Assembly (NCBI GenBank): GCA_039028935.1
Contig: JBCCHD010000021.1
Coordinates: forward strand, 1 to 64,000
Direction of reading: 5' to 3'
DNA length: 64,000 nt
Source: Pseudomonadota bacterium
Lineage (GTDB): Bacteria > Pseudomonadota > Gammaproteobacteria > Steroidobacterales > SZUA-146
Each line of letters opens with the position of its first letter. Positions within the stretch are counted from its first letter, which is position 1. The notes under the pieces were generated by a model. It was given only the letters and a program-made list of their open reading frames with translations. It was not told the DNA's origin and ran no database searches. Positions 38,100 to 45,319 of this stretch are shown here, piece by piece. Both the position numbers and the translations under genes were made by a program.

Positions 38100-38807
38100 A
38101 TGCCTGACCGCCCAATTGATCGATTCAATACCCATTTGCCGCTACTGGTCTTTTTGCTGCCGGTCGTATCGATCAATGCCGCCTATCTGACCGCCAGTGT
38201 GCTTGACCACATCCCCCTTTGCGTGCCGTATTTTTCCGGCTGTACGTCGATCAGTTCAGCCGGTCGCGTCATGCCGCAAAAAGGTATTTTCTTACTGGGC
38301 ATGATTCCAGCCGCCATTCTGACGATGCAGCTTTGGCTCACGTCTGAAGGCTGGCTGACCGGCAATCAGCAGCTAGTGCCATCACGCGGGCTCGCGTTTA
38401 CCGGTGCCTTGGCATCATTTTGCCTGCTTGTTTACGTCACGACACTTGGCATACCGGGTGATGTCTATCGCCTGTTTCGAAAGTTCGGTGTGTTGCTGTA
38501 TTTCGGCTGTACATTTATTGCCCAATTACTTCTCATTCGCCAACTCAAGGCACACAACAGCGCATACGAAAACCACGACAAACTCGCCAAACGGTTGACG
38601 CTGTTTTGCGTGGGCATACTGCTGTGTGGAATCGTCATCGTGCCAATAAGCCTGGTAGAGGATCCGATCAAACAAAAGCAAATGGAAAACATTGTGGAGT
38701 GGAACTACGCGTTACTGCTACACGTGTATTATTTACTGCTCATTCCTGCCTGGCGCCGAATGGCGATGCGGCACGACGAAACGACGGAGCCAACCCATGG
38801 AACTTGA
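38100..38807 (+). CDS. multi-pass membrane protein, possibly FRAG1/DRAM-like
   Basis: 235 residues with about five to six hydrophobic segments. The short lumen-side stretch CVPYFSGCTSISSAGR, after the first membrane segment, is reminiscent of the FRAG1/DRAM/Sfk1 family; this assignment is tentative. The start ATG at 38100 is chosen because the longer frame upstream reads through the pilY1 terminator. It overlaps the downstream beta-CASP nuclease gene by 11 bp, so the two are cotranslated. Confidence 0.6.
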   Translation: MPDRPIDRFNTHLPLLVFLLPVVSINAAYLTASVLDHIPLCVPYFSGCTSISSAGRVMPQKGIFLLGMIPAAILTMQLWLTSEGWLTGNQQLVPSRGLAFTGALASFCLLVYVTTLGIPGDVYRLFRKFGVLLYFGCTFIAQLLLIRQLKAHNSAYENHDKLAKRLTLFCVGILLCGIVIVPISLVEDPIKQKQMENIVEWNYALLLHVYYLLLIPAWRRMAMRHDETTEPTHGT

Positions 38808-40221
38808 ATTTTTTGGTGCTGCCGGCGAAGTAACCGGTTCTTGCCATATTTTGACGGTCAATAAACACCGCGTGCTTCTTGATTGCGGCATGATTCAAGG
38901 TGGCAAAAAAGCCGAGGCAAGAAATCGACAATCGTTTCCATTTGATGCGGCCAATATTGATGCGGTTATACTAAGCCACGCGCATATCGATCATTCGGGC
39001 CGCCTCCCGCTTTTGGTAAAGCGAGGCTTCGAGGGGCCTATTTGGGCACAGCGTGCGTCGCAAGACCTTTGTCATATTCTGCTCGAGGACTCCGCTCGTC
39101 TGGGCGAACAAGATGTAGAACGCAAAAATCGCAAGCGACTGCGTCAAGGCAAAAAGCCGCTCAAACCCCTTTACTCATCGGCAGACGCACAGGCCGCACT
39201 TCGACAGTTTCGTAGTCTTCGCTACCGCGAAACCACCGAGATTCTTCCTGGCATTACGATCACATTCAAAGACGCCGGGCATATCTTGGGGTCGTGTGTT
39301 GTGGAGATCAAGGCAACCGAGAACGGTGAAACGCGTACGATCGTGTTTAGCGGTGATCTTGGGCAGTACGACACGCCGATACTGCGCGACCCTGAGCCAA
39401 TCGAATACGCGGATGTCGTGCTCATGGAAAGTACGTACGGTGGTCGACTGCATCGCGACCGCGAAAAGACGATTGTCGAGCTTGGTCAGATCATTCAGCA
39501 GGCCAAAGCAACACAGGGCAATATTATTATCCCCGCTTTCGCGGTGGGTCGCAGTCAAGAGCTACTGTATCTGTTCGGACGCCACTACGACGAGTGGCAC
39601 ATGAAAGATTGGCAAATTTATCTTGATAGTCCGATGGCAATTGAAGCCAGTGAGGTCTATTGGGATCACCCGCATTTGTATGACGAAGAAGCTACTCGCC
39701 TGCGCAAAGGTACGCACGATATGCCACCGCTTAAAAATCTCACGTTGAGTAAAAGCGCCGACGACTCACGCCGCATCAACCAAAAGAAGGGGGGTGCTAT
39801 CATTCTAGCCGGTAGCGGCATGTGCAGCGGGGGTCGCATTTTGCATCACCTGAAACACAACGTGTGGCGCAAGCGCCATCATGTTGTGTTTGTCGGCTAC
39901 CAAGCCAAAGGCTCGCTGGGACGTCGACTCGTAGAAAAGCGACCGTATGTGCGGATCCATGGCGACAACATAAAAGTCGCGGCACATGTCCACACGGTTG
40001 GCGGCCTATCGGCACACGGCGACGAGGCCGATTTGGCGCGCTGGTATGCGCATTTTAAGAATACGCCGCCGGTCTATCTGGTACATGGTGAAAAACGTTC
40101 GGCGCGTAAACTCAAGAAAAAATTCGCCAATGAGTTCGGCGCGCGCGTAACGCTCTCCGATCCTGGCATGACCCTCGATTTGATCAACGACTCCTTGGAG
40201 TCACTAGGTGAACCGCTATAG
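38797..40221 (+). CDS. MBL-fold beta-CASP family RNA-processing nuclease
   Basis: 474 residues. The metallo-beta-lactamase core shows HAHIDH (His61, His63, Asp65, His66), KDAGHILGS and FSGDLGQ. The beta-CASP insert and C-terminal motifs are present (PAFAVGRSQELLYL, GSGMCSGGRILHHL, VGYQAKGSLGRRL, VGGLSAHGD). This is the bacterial CPSF73/YSH1-like branch, predicted to cut or trim RNA using two zinc ions. A GGAG site precedes the ATG, inside the upstream gene. Targets are unknown. Confidence 0.88.
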   Translation: MELEFFGAAGEVTGSCHILTVNKHRVLLDCGMIQGGKKAEARNRQSFPFDAANIDAVILSHAHIDHSGRLPLLVKRGFEGPIWAQRASQDLCHILLEDSARLGEQDVERKNRKRLRQGKKPLKPLYSSADAQAALRQFRSLRYRETTEILPGITITFKDAGHILGSCVVEIKATENGETRTIVFSGDLGQYDTPILRDPEPIEYADVVLMESTYGGRLHRDREKTIVELGQIIQQAKATQGNIIIPAFAVGRSQELLYLFGRHYDEWHMKDWQIYLDSPMAIEASEVYWDHPHLYDEEATRLRKGTHDMPPLKNLTLSKSADDSRRINQKKGGAIILAGSGMCSGGRILHHLKHNVWRKRHHVVFVGYQAKGSLGRRLVEKRPYVRIHGDNIKVAAHVHTVGGLSAHGDEADLARWYAHFKNTPPVYLVHGEKRSARKLKKKFANEFGARVTLSDPGMTLDLINDSLESLGEPL

Positions 40222-40270
40222 CCTTACCGGTCCGCAATGCTGGCCGGTCGAGTCGAGTACAGCGCCAGTT

Positions 40271-40531
40271 CTATTTGAGCAGCTCGTGGTCGCTCGGCAG
40301 TTCGCGCATAATCCAGCGCGCCAGCACCCGCTTATAGTTGGGCAAACCGACCTGATCATTGGCGAGCGGAATGACCTTTTTGTCATGCACGAGCAAGCGG
40401 TAGCAGTACTCAATCTTCAACGCCTGCGAGTCGGTTGGCTCGAACTCCGCCACTTTGCGTCGCTCGGCATCCGCCATGATTACGCGAAGCGCTTCTTTGA
40501 CCAGCGCAGTTTCGTTCTTTATCTTCTTCAT
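40271..40531 (-). CDS. small conserved hypothetical protein cotranslated with an aminotransferase
   Basis: 86 residues, soluble, helical, no recognised domain (MKKIKNETALVKEALRVIMA at the start, RWIMRELPSDHELL at the end). Its ATG overlaps the stop of the class III aminotransferase by 4 bp (ATGA), which argues that it is real and functionally linked. Function unknown. Confidence 0.6.
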   Translation of the reverse strand: MKKIKNETALVKEALRVIMADAERRKVAEFEPTDSQALKIEYCYRLLVHDKKVIPLANDQVGLPNYKRVLARWIMRELPSDHELLK

Positions 40532-41766
40532 GCCGACTCCTTTGCAAAAAAAACGTCCTGTAGCGCCGCATCAAGTCGCACCAACATCGCTGCAATATCC
40601 GCGTGTGTGATGACCAACGGAGGAAGAAAACGCAGTACGCCGTCTCCGGCTTGCAGTACGAGTAAGCGCTGATCCCGGCAAGCCGCAAGTAAATCACCAA
40701 TACGATGCCGATACGCCTTTCGCAAGGGCGCACCCACCATGAGTCCTCGGCCCCGAACCTCATCGAACAGCGCGTAGCGTTCGTTGAGCAACATCAAGCC
40801 CTCCACCAGTGCCTCGCCGAGCGCTTCAATACGGGTATGCAACGCTGGGTCACGCGCTAGCGTCAGAACCGCGTTGGCTGCCGCACAACACACTGGGTTG
40901 CCGCCAAATGTTGACCCGTGACTTCCGGGCTGAAACACATCGCTAAGCCGCTCGCCGATGAGCAAGGCACCGATTGGCAAGCCGCCGCCGAGTGCTTTGG
41001 CCGATGTCATTACGTCAGGAACCAGGCTGGGATACCACTCGTGCGCCCAAAGCTTGCCGGTACGCGCAATGCCGGTTTGCACTTCGTCCACCATCACCAA
41101 CAGACCGCGATCCGACAGACGCTGAATTTCTGCGACAAACTCTGGGCTTGCCACATGAATACCACCCTCGCCTTGAATGGGTTCGAACAACACGGCACAC
41201 ACACTGTCGTCCACAGCGTCTCGCAGTGCCGCCACATTATTAAAGTCACAGTAGCGAAAACCGTCCGGTAAGGGCTCGAATCCCGCATGATATTTAGGCT
41301 GCGCGGTCGCCGTCACCGTGGTTAATGTGCGCCCATGGAAACCGCCTTGAAAGGTAATGATCGTGCGACGCGAGGGCGCACGGTCGGAACTGACCGCTTT
41401 GCGAACCAGCTTGATCGCCGCCTCATTGGCTTCTGCACCCGAGTTGGCGAAGAACACTCGGTGGGCGAAACAAGAGTCGATGAGCGCATCGGCCAAATCG
41501 ATGACCGGTTGCGTGTAGAACAGATTGCTCGTGTGCCAAACGCCCTCAAGTTGCCGTTCCACCGCCTGACGAACAGCGGTGTGTCCATGACCGAATGAGG
41601 TAACGCTGATGCCGGAACCAAAATCGAGGTAGCGCGTACCGTCGGCGTCAATCAGCCGACTGCCATCGGCACCGACAAACGTCAGTGGGGCCGGCCCGTA
41701 ATTATTCGCTAATAGACGGGATGCCCTTTCGGTATACTGATCGGGATTGGCAGAATCGACGGCCAT
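40528..41766 (-). CDS. class III aminotransferase, acetylornithine/succinylornithine aminotransferase-like
   Basis: 412 residues. ArgD/AstC-like features are GTRYLDFGSGISVTSFGHGH, FFANSGAEANEAAIKLVRK, TFQGGFHGRTL, VMVDEVQTGIARTGKL, the PLP lysine in TSAKALGGGLPIGA and GSHGSTFGGNPV. It most likely transfers the delta-amino group of N-acetylornithine or a similar diamine. No arginine biosynthesis or catabolism genes are adjacent, so substrate specificity is open. The start ATG at 41766 is chosen because the longer frame overlaps msrA on the other strand and lacks family sequence. Confidence 0.88.
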   Translation of the reverse strand: MAVDSANPDQYTERASRLLANNYGPAPLTFVGADGSRLIDADGTRYLDFGSGISVTSFGHGHTAVRQAVERQLEGVWHTSNLFYTQPVIDLADALIDSCFAHRVFFANSGAEANEAAIKLVRKAVSSDRAPSRRTIITFQGGFHGRTLTTVTATAQPKYHAGFEPLPDGFRYCDFNNVAALRDAVDDSVCAVLFEPIQGEGGIHVASPEFVAEIQRLSDRGLLVMVDEVQTGIARTGKLWAHEWYPSLVPDVMTSAKALGGGLPIGALLIGERLSDVFQPGSHGSTFGGNPVCCAAANAVLTLARDPALHTRIEALGEALVEGLMLLNERYALFDEVRGRGLMVGAPLRKAYRHRIGDLLAACRDQRLLVLQAGDGVLRFLPPLVITHADIAAMLVRLDAALQDVFFAKESA

Positions 41767-41939
41767 GGCATGAGTGTAATCGCCGGCGTGGCAATTGTCC
41801 CCTTTTTGTCGGCTGGTGCAGACCGGCCATGGGCATCGATTAGGGGGAGCGAATCCCAATTTTCGTGGTCGAACATGAACAGGCTTGAAGAGGCGCCGCA
41901 CGACCCCACTTAGTTGATAGTCCAAAGGAATCGAGAGCC

Positions 41940-42578
41940 ATGTCCACATCCATTATGGTAAGCAAAGACGCCGCCCTACCCGGCCGAGACACGCCATTGG
42001 CCGTCACCAATCGGCATTTTGTCAACGACCAGCCGCTCATGCCGCCCTTCGACGAGAAGATGGAAACCGCCGTTTTCGGTCTCGGCTGCTTCTGGGGTGC
42101 CGAACGTCTTTTCTGGGCACTCGACGGCGTGGTCACCACCGCCGTGGGGTATGCCGGCGGTTACACACCCAACCCAACCTATGAAGAGGTGTGCAGCGGG
42201 CGCACCGGCCACGCCGAAGTGGTTTTAGTGGTGTTCGACCCGGCCCGAATTCGTTACCTGGATTTGCTTAAGGTGTTTCTCGAATCGCACGACCCAACCC
42301 AAGGCATGCGGCAAGGCAACGATCTTGGAACCCAGTATCGATCTGTTATACAGTACGCCAGCTCAGATCAGAAGGAACAGGCACAGAGCGCGATTGCCGC
42401 CTACCAGCGCGAGCTAAACCAGGCCCAACTCAGCCACATCACGACTTCGGTTGAGGCGCTGACCCCTTTTTACTATGCCGAGGATTATCACCAGCAGTAT
42501 TTGGCAAAAAACCCGAATGGCTATTGCGGCATCGGCGGCACTGGCGTGTCCTGCCCAATCCCTCAGGCAAATGCTTGA
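41940..42578 (+). CDS. msrA: peptide methionine sulfoxide reductase A
   Basis: 212 residues, as in E. coli MsrA. The active-site GCFWG has its catalytic Cys at residue 50; [24 protein letters not shown] and the C-terminal [16 protein letters not shown] with recycling cysteines are present. It reduces methionine-S-sulfoxide in proteins and free methionine using thioredoxin. Transcribed divergently from the aminotransferase. Confidence 0.97.
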   Translation: MSTSIMVSKDAALPGRDTPLAVTNRHFVNDQPLMPPFDEKMETAVFGLGCFWGAERLFWALDGVVTTAVGYAGGYTPNPTYEEVCSGRTGHAEVVLVVFDPARIRYLDLLKVFLESHDPTQGMRQGNDLGTQYRSVIQYASSDQKEQAQSAIAAYQRELNQAQLSHITTSVEALTPFYYAEDYHQQYLAKNPNGYCGIGGTGVSCPIPQANA

Positions 42579-42698
42579 GCATCGGGTGGACTTGCGCTGA
42601 CCCAGCACGAACAACGAGTGTCGCCTCAAAACATAGACGCCTCGGCGTAGAAGCACAAATAGGCGCCGGCGACTCGGTTTCCGCACCCAGGGAGTTTC

Positions 42699-43424
42699 AT
42701 GAACGACGCAACACAAATCGATGAGATCAAGCTGTCGGCGGGGCAGCGTTTTTGGCAGGAATGGCGCGGTTTTTTTCTGTTTTTGGCGATCATGATTTTC
42801 TTCCGCATGGCCATTGCCGACTGGAATCACGTGCCGTCGGGCTCCATGCGCCCGAACCTCATCGAAGGCGATCGAATATGGGTCAACAAACTCGCTTATG
42901 ACGTTAAGGTGCCGTACACGTCGATCGTATTAAAAAAACGATCGGACCCACAGCGCGGCGATATCGTGGTGTTTTTCTCGCCGGATAAGAATCGAACGCG
43001 TATGGTAAAACGTCTGATCGGTCTACCCGGCGATCGCGTCGAACTGCGCGACAACGTACTCACCATCAACGATGAACAGGTGGATTACACGGGCATCTCG
43101 CTTGAAGAAACCGAATCCACGTTGCTCGATCTGTCGCTTGGATTCCGTCATTTGGAAGAGGGGCTGCCCGGCAAACCCCACGCCATGATGGTGCACTCAA
43201 GACGAAATGTGAACCGGGAGTTGCGTTCGTTTTCCGCCACCGTGCCTGAAGGTCACTATCTTATGTTGGGTGATAACCGCGATCAGAGCAGCGACTCACG
43301 GGTGTGGGGCGTCGTGCCTCGCAACAACATTATCGGCCGATCCTCAACGGTTGTGCTGTCATTGCGCGATGCGAAAGGGTTTTTTATGCCGCGCGGTGAT
43401 CGCTTTTTCGTCAGTCTCCAATAA
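42699..43424 (+). CDS. lepB: signal peptidase I
   Basis: 241 residues. One transmembrane segment (about 22-40) is followed by catalytic Ser49 in VPSGSMRPN and Lys104 in MVKRLIGLPGDRVE. The C-terminal box GHYLMLGDNRDQSSDSRVWG is present. It removes signal peptides from exported preproteins at the outer face of the inner membrane. It is shorter than E. coli LepB because it has a single membrane anchor. Not associated here with lepA or rnc. A terminator follows closely. Confidence 0.95.
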   Translation: MNDATQIDEIKLSAGQRFWQEWRGFFLFLAIMIFFRMAIADWNHVPSGSMRPNLIEGDRIWVNKLAYDVKVPYTSIVLKKRSDPQRGDIVVFFSPDKNRTRMVKRLIGLPGDRVELRDNVLTINDEQVDYTGISLEETESTLLDLSLGFRHLEEGLPGKPHAMMVHSRRNVNRELRSFSATVPEGHYLMLGDNRDQSSDSRVWGVVPRNNIIGRSSTVVLSLRDAKGFFMPRGDRFFVSLQ

Positions 43425-43441
43425 TAAATCGTGACCCACAA

Positions 43442-43470
43442 AAAAAGGCCAAACTCGATTTGGCCTTTTT
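43442..43470 (+). terminator. rho-independent terminator, possibly bidirectional
   Basis: AAAAAGGCCAAA / TTTGGCCTTTTT stem with a short CTCGA loop. The A-run before and T-run after would allow function in both directions. It ends lepB. Confidence 0.88.
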
Positions 43471-43750
43471 CCCGCACATATTGTGGTTGTTGTGTGTGCC
43501 GTTTTCGCTCTCTTTCGCCGTCTTCGCGTCCTTCTAACCCCATCGACCGTGTCAGGCTCATTGGTATCGTTCGAGTGAGAGCGTCTTACTTACGTAACTC
43601 TATCTCTCCTTGATAAAAGCAAGGACCGTGCCGGATCGAAAAAATAGTTTATTTTTCGATCAGTTAACGCAGTTTTTAGCACCGCATTTGGCCTGCACAA
43701 TGCCGTCGTGTAAAGCGACTCGACAAGTGACGCTGGCAAAATCATGACGA
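43471..43750. other. gene-free region between convergent genes, with an AT-rich inverted repeat
   Basis: No gene is supported. The first ~130 bp are pyrimidine-rich on the plus strand. An inverted repeat, GATCGAAAAAAT / ATTTTTCGATC, lies at about 43633-43661 and might end the minus-strand gene or bind a protein. It is not GC-rich, so a terminator call is weak. Confidence 0.35.
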
Positions 43751-43993
43751 TCAGCGACTCTTAATGCGCTGATTTTGCATGGTGTCGCTAATGCGGCGGC
43801 GCAGCAAGGTCAGCCACCGACGAGCAAACGCAAACTCAATACTCAAAATGGCCAGTCCTGCCGGTATCACCACAAACGCGGGCCCCGGAGTAACCAGCAT
43901 GATCACACCGATTAGGCACACAGTCGCGCCGATCACGCCGATGGCGATGCGTCGCGCCGTGCGCACGCTGGTGGAAAGCAGTCTGTTTAACAT
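43751..43993 (-). CDS. PGPGW-type small transmembrane protein
   Basis: 80 residues from the ATG at 43993 (a longer frame starts at 44053). Two close hydrophobic segments flank VTPGPAFVVIPAGLAIL, which matches the PGPGW transmembrane family signature, followed by SIEFAFARRW. Function of the family is unknown. The basic C-terminus is probably cytoplasmic. Confidence 0.65.
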   Translation of the reverse strand: MLNRLLSTSVRTARRIAIGVIGATVCLIGVIMLVTPGPAFVVIPAGLAILSIEFAFARRWLTLLRRRISDTMQNQRIKSR

Positions 43994-44225
43994 GGGTTTA
44001 CGTTTATCGATGAATTGACCGTATCGAGGGTACACGATACCAAAATTACACATTCGATCGCCTATTAATATCTTCTGAAACTATTCGGCGTGACGCAAAT
44101 TCAGGGCATTATGGGCTCAGCTGAAATAATCTCAGCGACCACTGGGTCTACTGGAGCACACGCACGTTGACTGTTGCCGATGATGCACAGCAGCGCCATT
44201 AATCGACATGTGAAAGGAAATATCG

Positions 44226-44852
44226 ATGAACGAAGTTAAATCCAAATCTCCCATTGCTGCCGCGGTTGGTGCGGCGCTGGCTGTTTCATTTGCCGCGTCA
44301 ACACCGGCACAGGCAGACGTGAGCCCCTTCAGCATGTCAGCGCTCTCCAGCGGCTACATGACTGCCGCGCCAGGTGAAGGTAAATGTGGCGAAGGCAAAT
44401 GCGGCGGCGAAAAGTCTGAAGGCGAAGGCAAGTGCGGCGAAGGCAAATGCGGCGGCGACAAAGCCGAAGGCGAAGGCAAGTGTGGCGAAGGCAAATGCGG
44501 CGGCGACAAAGCTGAAGGCGAAGGCAAGTGCGGCGAAGGCAAATGTGGCGGCGACAAAGCTGAAGGCGAAGGCAAGTGTGGCGAAGGCAAGTGCGGCGGC
44601 GACAAAGCTGAAGGCGAAGGCAAGTGTGGCGAAGGCAAATGCGGCGGCGACAAAGCTGAAGGCGAAGGCAAGTGCGGCGAAGGCAAATGCGGCGGCGACA
44701 AAGCTGAAGGCGAAGGCAAATGCGGCGAAGGCAAATGCGGTGGCGACAAAGCGACCGAAACCGCTAAGAGCGCCGACAGTGCTGGTGGTGGCGCACTCTC
44801 TCCACTCTTTCTGGGCCTAGTACCCCTGGCTCTGCGTCGACGCAAGCGCTAA
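44226..44852 (+). CDS. HvfA/bufferin-like cysteine-rich RiPP metallophore precursor with 16 EGKCG motifs and a GlyGly-CTERM-like tail
   Basis: 208 residues in three parts. Residues 1-30 form a signal peptide (ends TPAQA). Residues 31-49 (DVSPFSMSALSSGYMTAAP) match the conserved lead-in of HvfA-family proteins. Residues 50-177 are eight 16-residue units, GEGKCGEGKCGGDKAE, carrying 16 Cys, all in EGKCG. In characterised HvfA and bufferin systems, Cys in EGKCG is converted to oxazolone/thioamide or thiooxazole groups by a DUF692 (MbnB-like) enzyme and a partner, and the products bind copper or similar metals. The tail has GGGALSP, a hydrophobic stretch and RRRKR, resembling a GlyGly-CTERM sorting signal. 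No DUF692, DUF2063 or DoxX gene is adjacent, so it is an orphan. An AAAGGAAA site precedes the ATG; a terminator follows. Confidence 0.85.
   Translation: MNEVKSKSPIAAAVGAALAVSFAASTPAQADVSPFSMSALSSGYMTAAPGEGKCGEGKCGGEKSEGEGKCGEGKCGGDKAEGEGKCGEGKCGGDKAEGEGKCGEGKCGGDKAEGEGKCGEGKCGGDKAEGEGKCGEGKCGGDKAEGEGKCGEGKCGGDKAEGEGKCGEGKCGGDKATETAKSADSAGGGALSPLFLGLVPLALRRRKR
44373..44756 (+). repeat. eight tandem copies of a 48-bp coding repeat
   Basis: The units are in frame and nearly identical at the DNA level, differing mainly at third positions (TGT/TGC, AAA/AAG, GCC/GCT). Only the first (Glu-Lys-Ser-Glu ending) and last (Ala-Thr ending) units differ in protein sequence. Such homogeneity suggests recent expansion by slippage or unequal recombination. 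Confidence 0.97.
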
Positions 44853-44878
44853 TCCAGGCGGCGAGTAACCGTTCGACT

Positions 44879-44909
44879 AACCGCAGCCTACGGGCTGCGG
44901 TTTTTTTTT
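44879..44909 (+). terminator. rho-independent terminator
   Basis: AACCGCAGCC / GGCTGCGGTT stem with a TACG tetraloop and a T9 run. It ends the metallophore-precursor gene 27 bp after its stop. Confidence 0.95.
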
Positions 44910-45261
44910 GCCGGTTTTGGACCCATTGACGAAACGCTTCACCAACAAAACGCCAAACCATCTTTTTACTATACACCGCACTGGGTGCCTTCGATGGATC
45001 AACACGGTGAGTAATACGCGCGTGACGTGGTGATTCAAACGTGGTCAACTCGCGATCCAACCTGCCCTCGACGCGCCCCGTTCGAAGACTCAGACATCAA
45101 CGCGTGTGCCATGAACGGAATTCCCCAAGCCTAAGGACAGCAAAGGCCAAGGCAGTTGAAGGCATTCCCACCCCATCGACATCACTGGCACGGACACGCA
45201 CTCAATCTAGAAGCGCGATCAGACCGTCGGCATATTGGACCAAGGCGCCAGTCGGACCCAT
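44910..45261. other. 352-bp gene-free region
   Basis: It lies between two facing terminators. No intact gene is supported on either strand. The minus strand retains short coding-looking segments in two frames with intervening stops and without a credible start, which could be decayed coding DNA. Notably, no DUF692-type maturation gene is present, although that is where one would be expected. Confidence 0.4.
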
Positions 45262-45291
45262 AAAAAAAGCCCCGCATAATGCGGGGCTTTT
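45262..45291 (-). terminator. rho-independent terminator for the minus-strand secreted-protein gene
   Basis: Read on the minus strand: AAAGCCCCGC / GCGGGGCTTT stem with an ATTAT loop and a T7 run. It lies about 30 bp after the stop of the gene at 45320-48289. Confidence 0.92.
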
Positions 45292-45319
45292 CTCTACCTT
45301 AGCAGGTATCGGTAGCGAC

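Noticed and set aside
44373-44756. Tandem repeats considered as a CRISPR array
   Set aside because: Units are contiguous, in frame and without unique spacers; no cas genes nearby. It is a coding repeat.
44354-44845. Long open frame antisense to the EGKCG repeats encoding Pro/Ser/Leu/His repeats
   Set aside because: It is the mirror image of the 48-bp repeat; any repeat without stops in one frame gives open antisense frames. It has no start signal, no signal peptide and no family resemblance.
44764-45060. Minus-strand open frame with a protein-like middle (KKMVWRFVGEAFRQWVQ)
   Set aside because: It runs through the terminator at 44879-44909 and into the antisense of the metallophore gene, starts with TTG and has an in-frame stop just upstream. 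It may be decayed coding DNA but is not supported as a gene.
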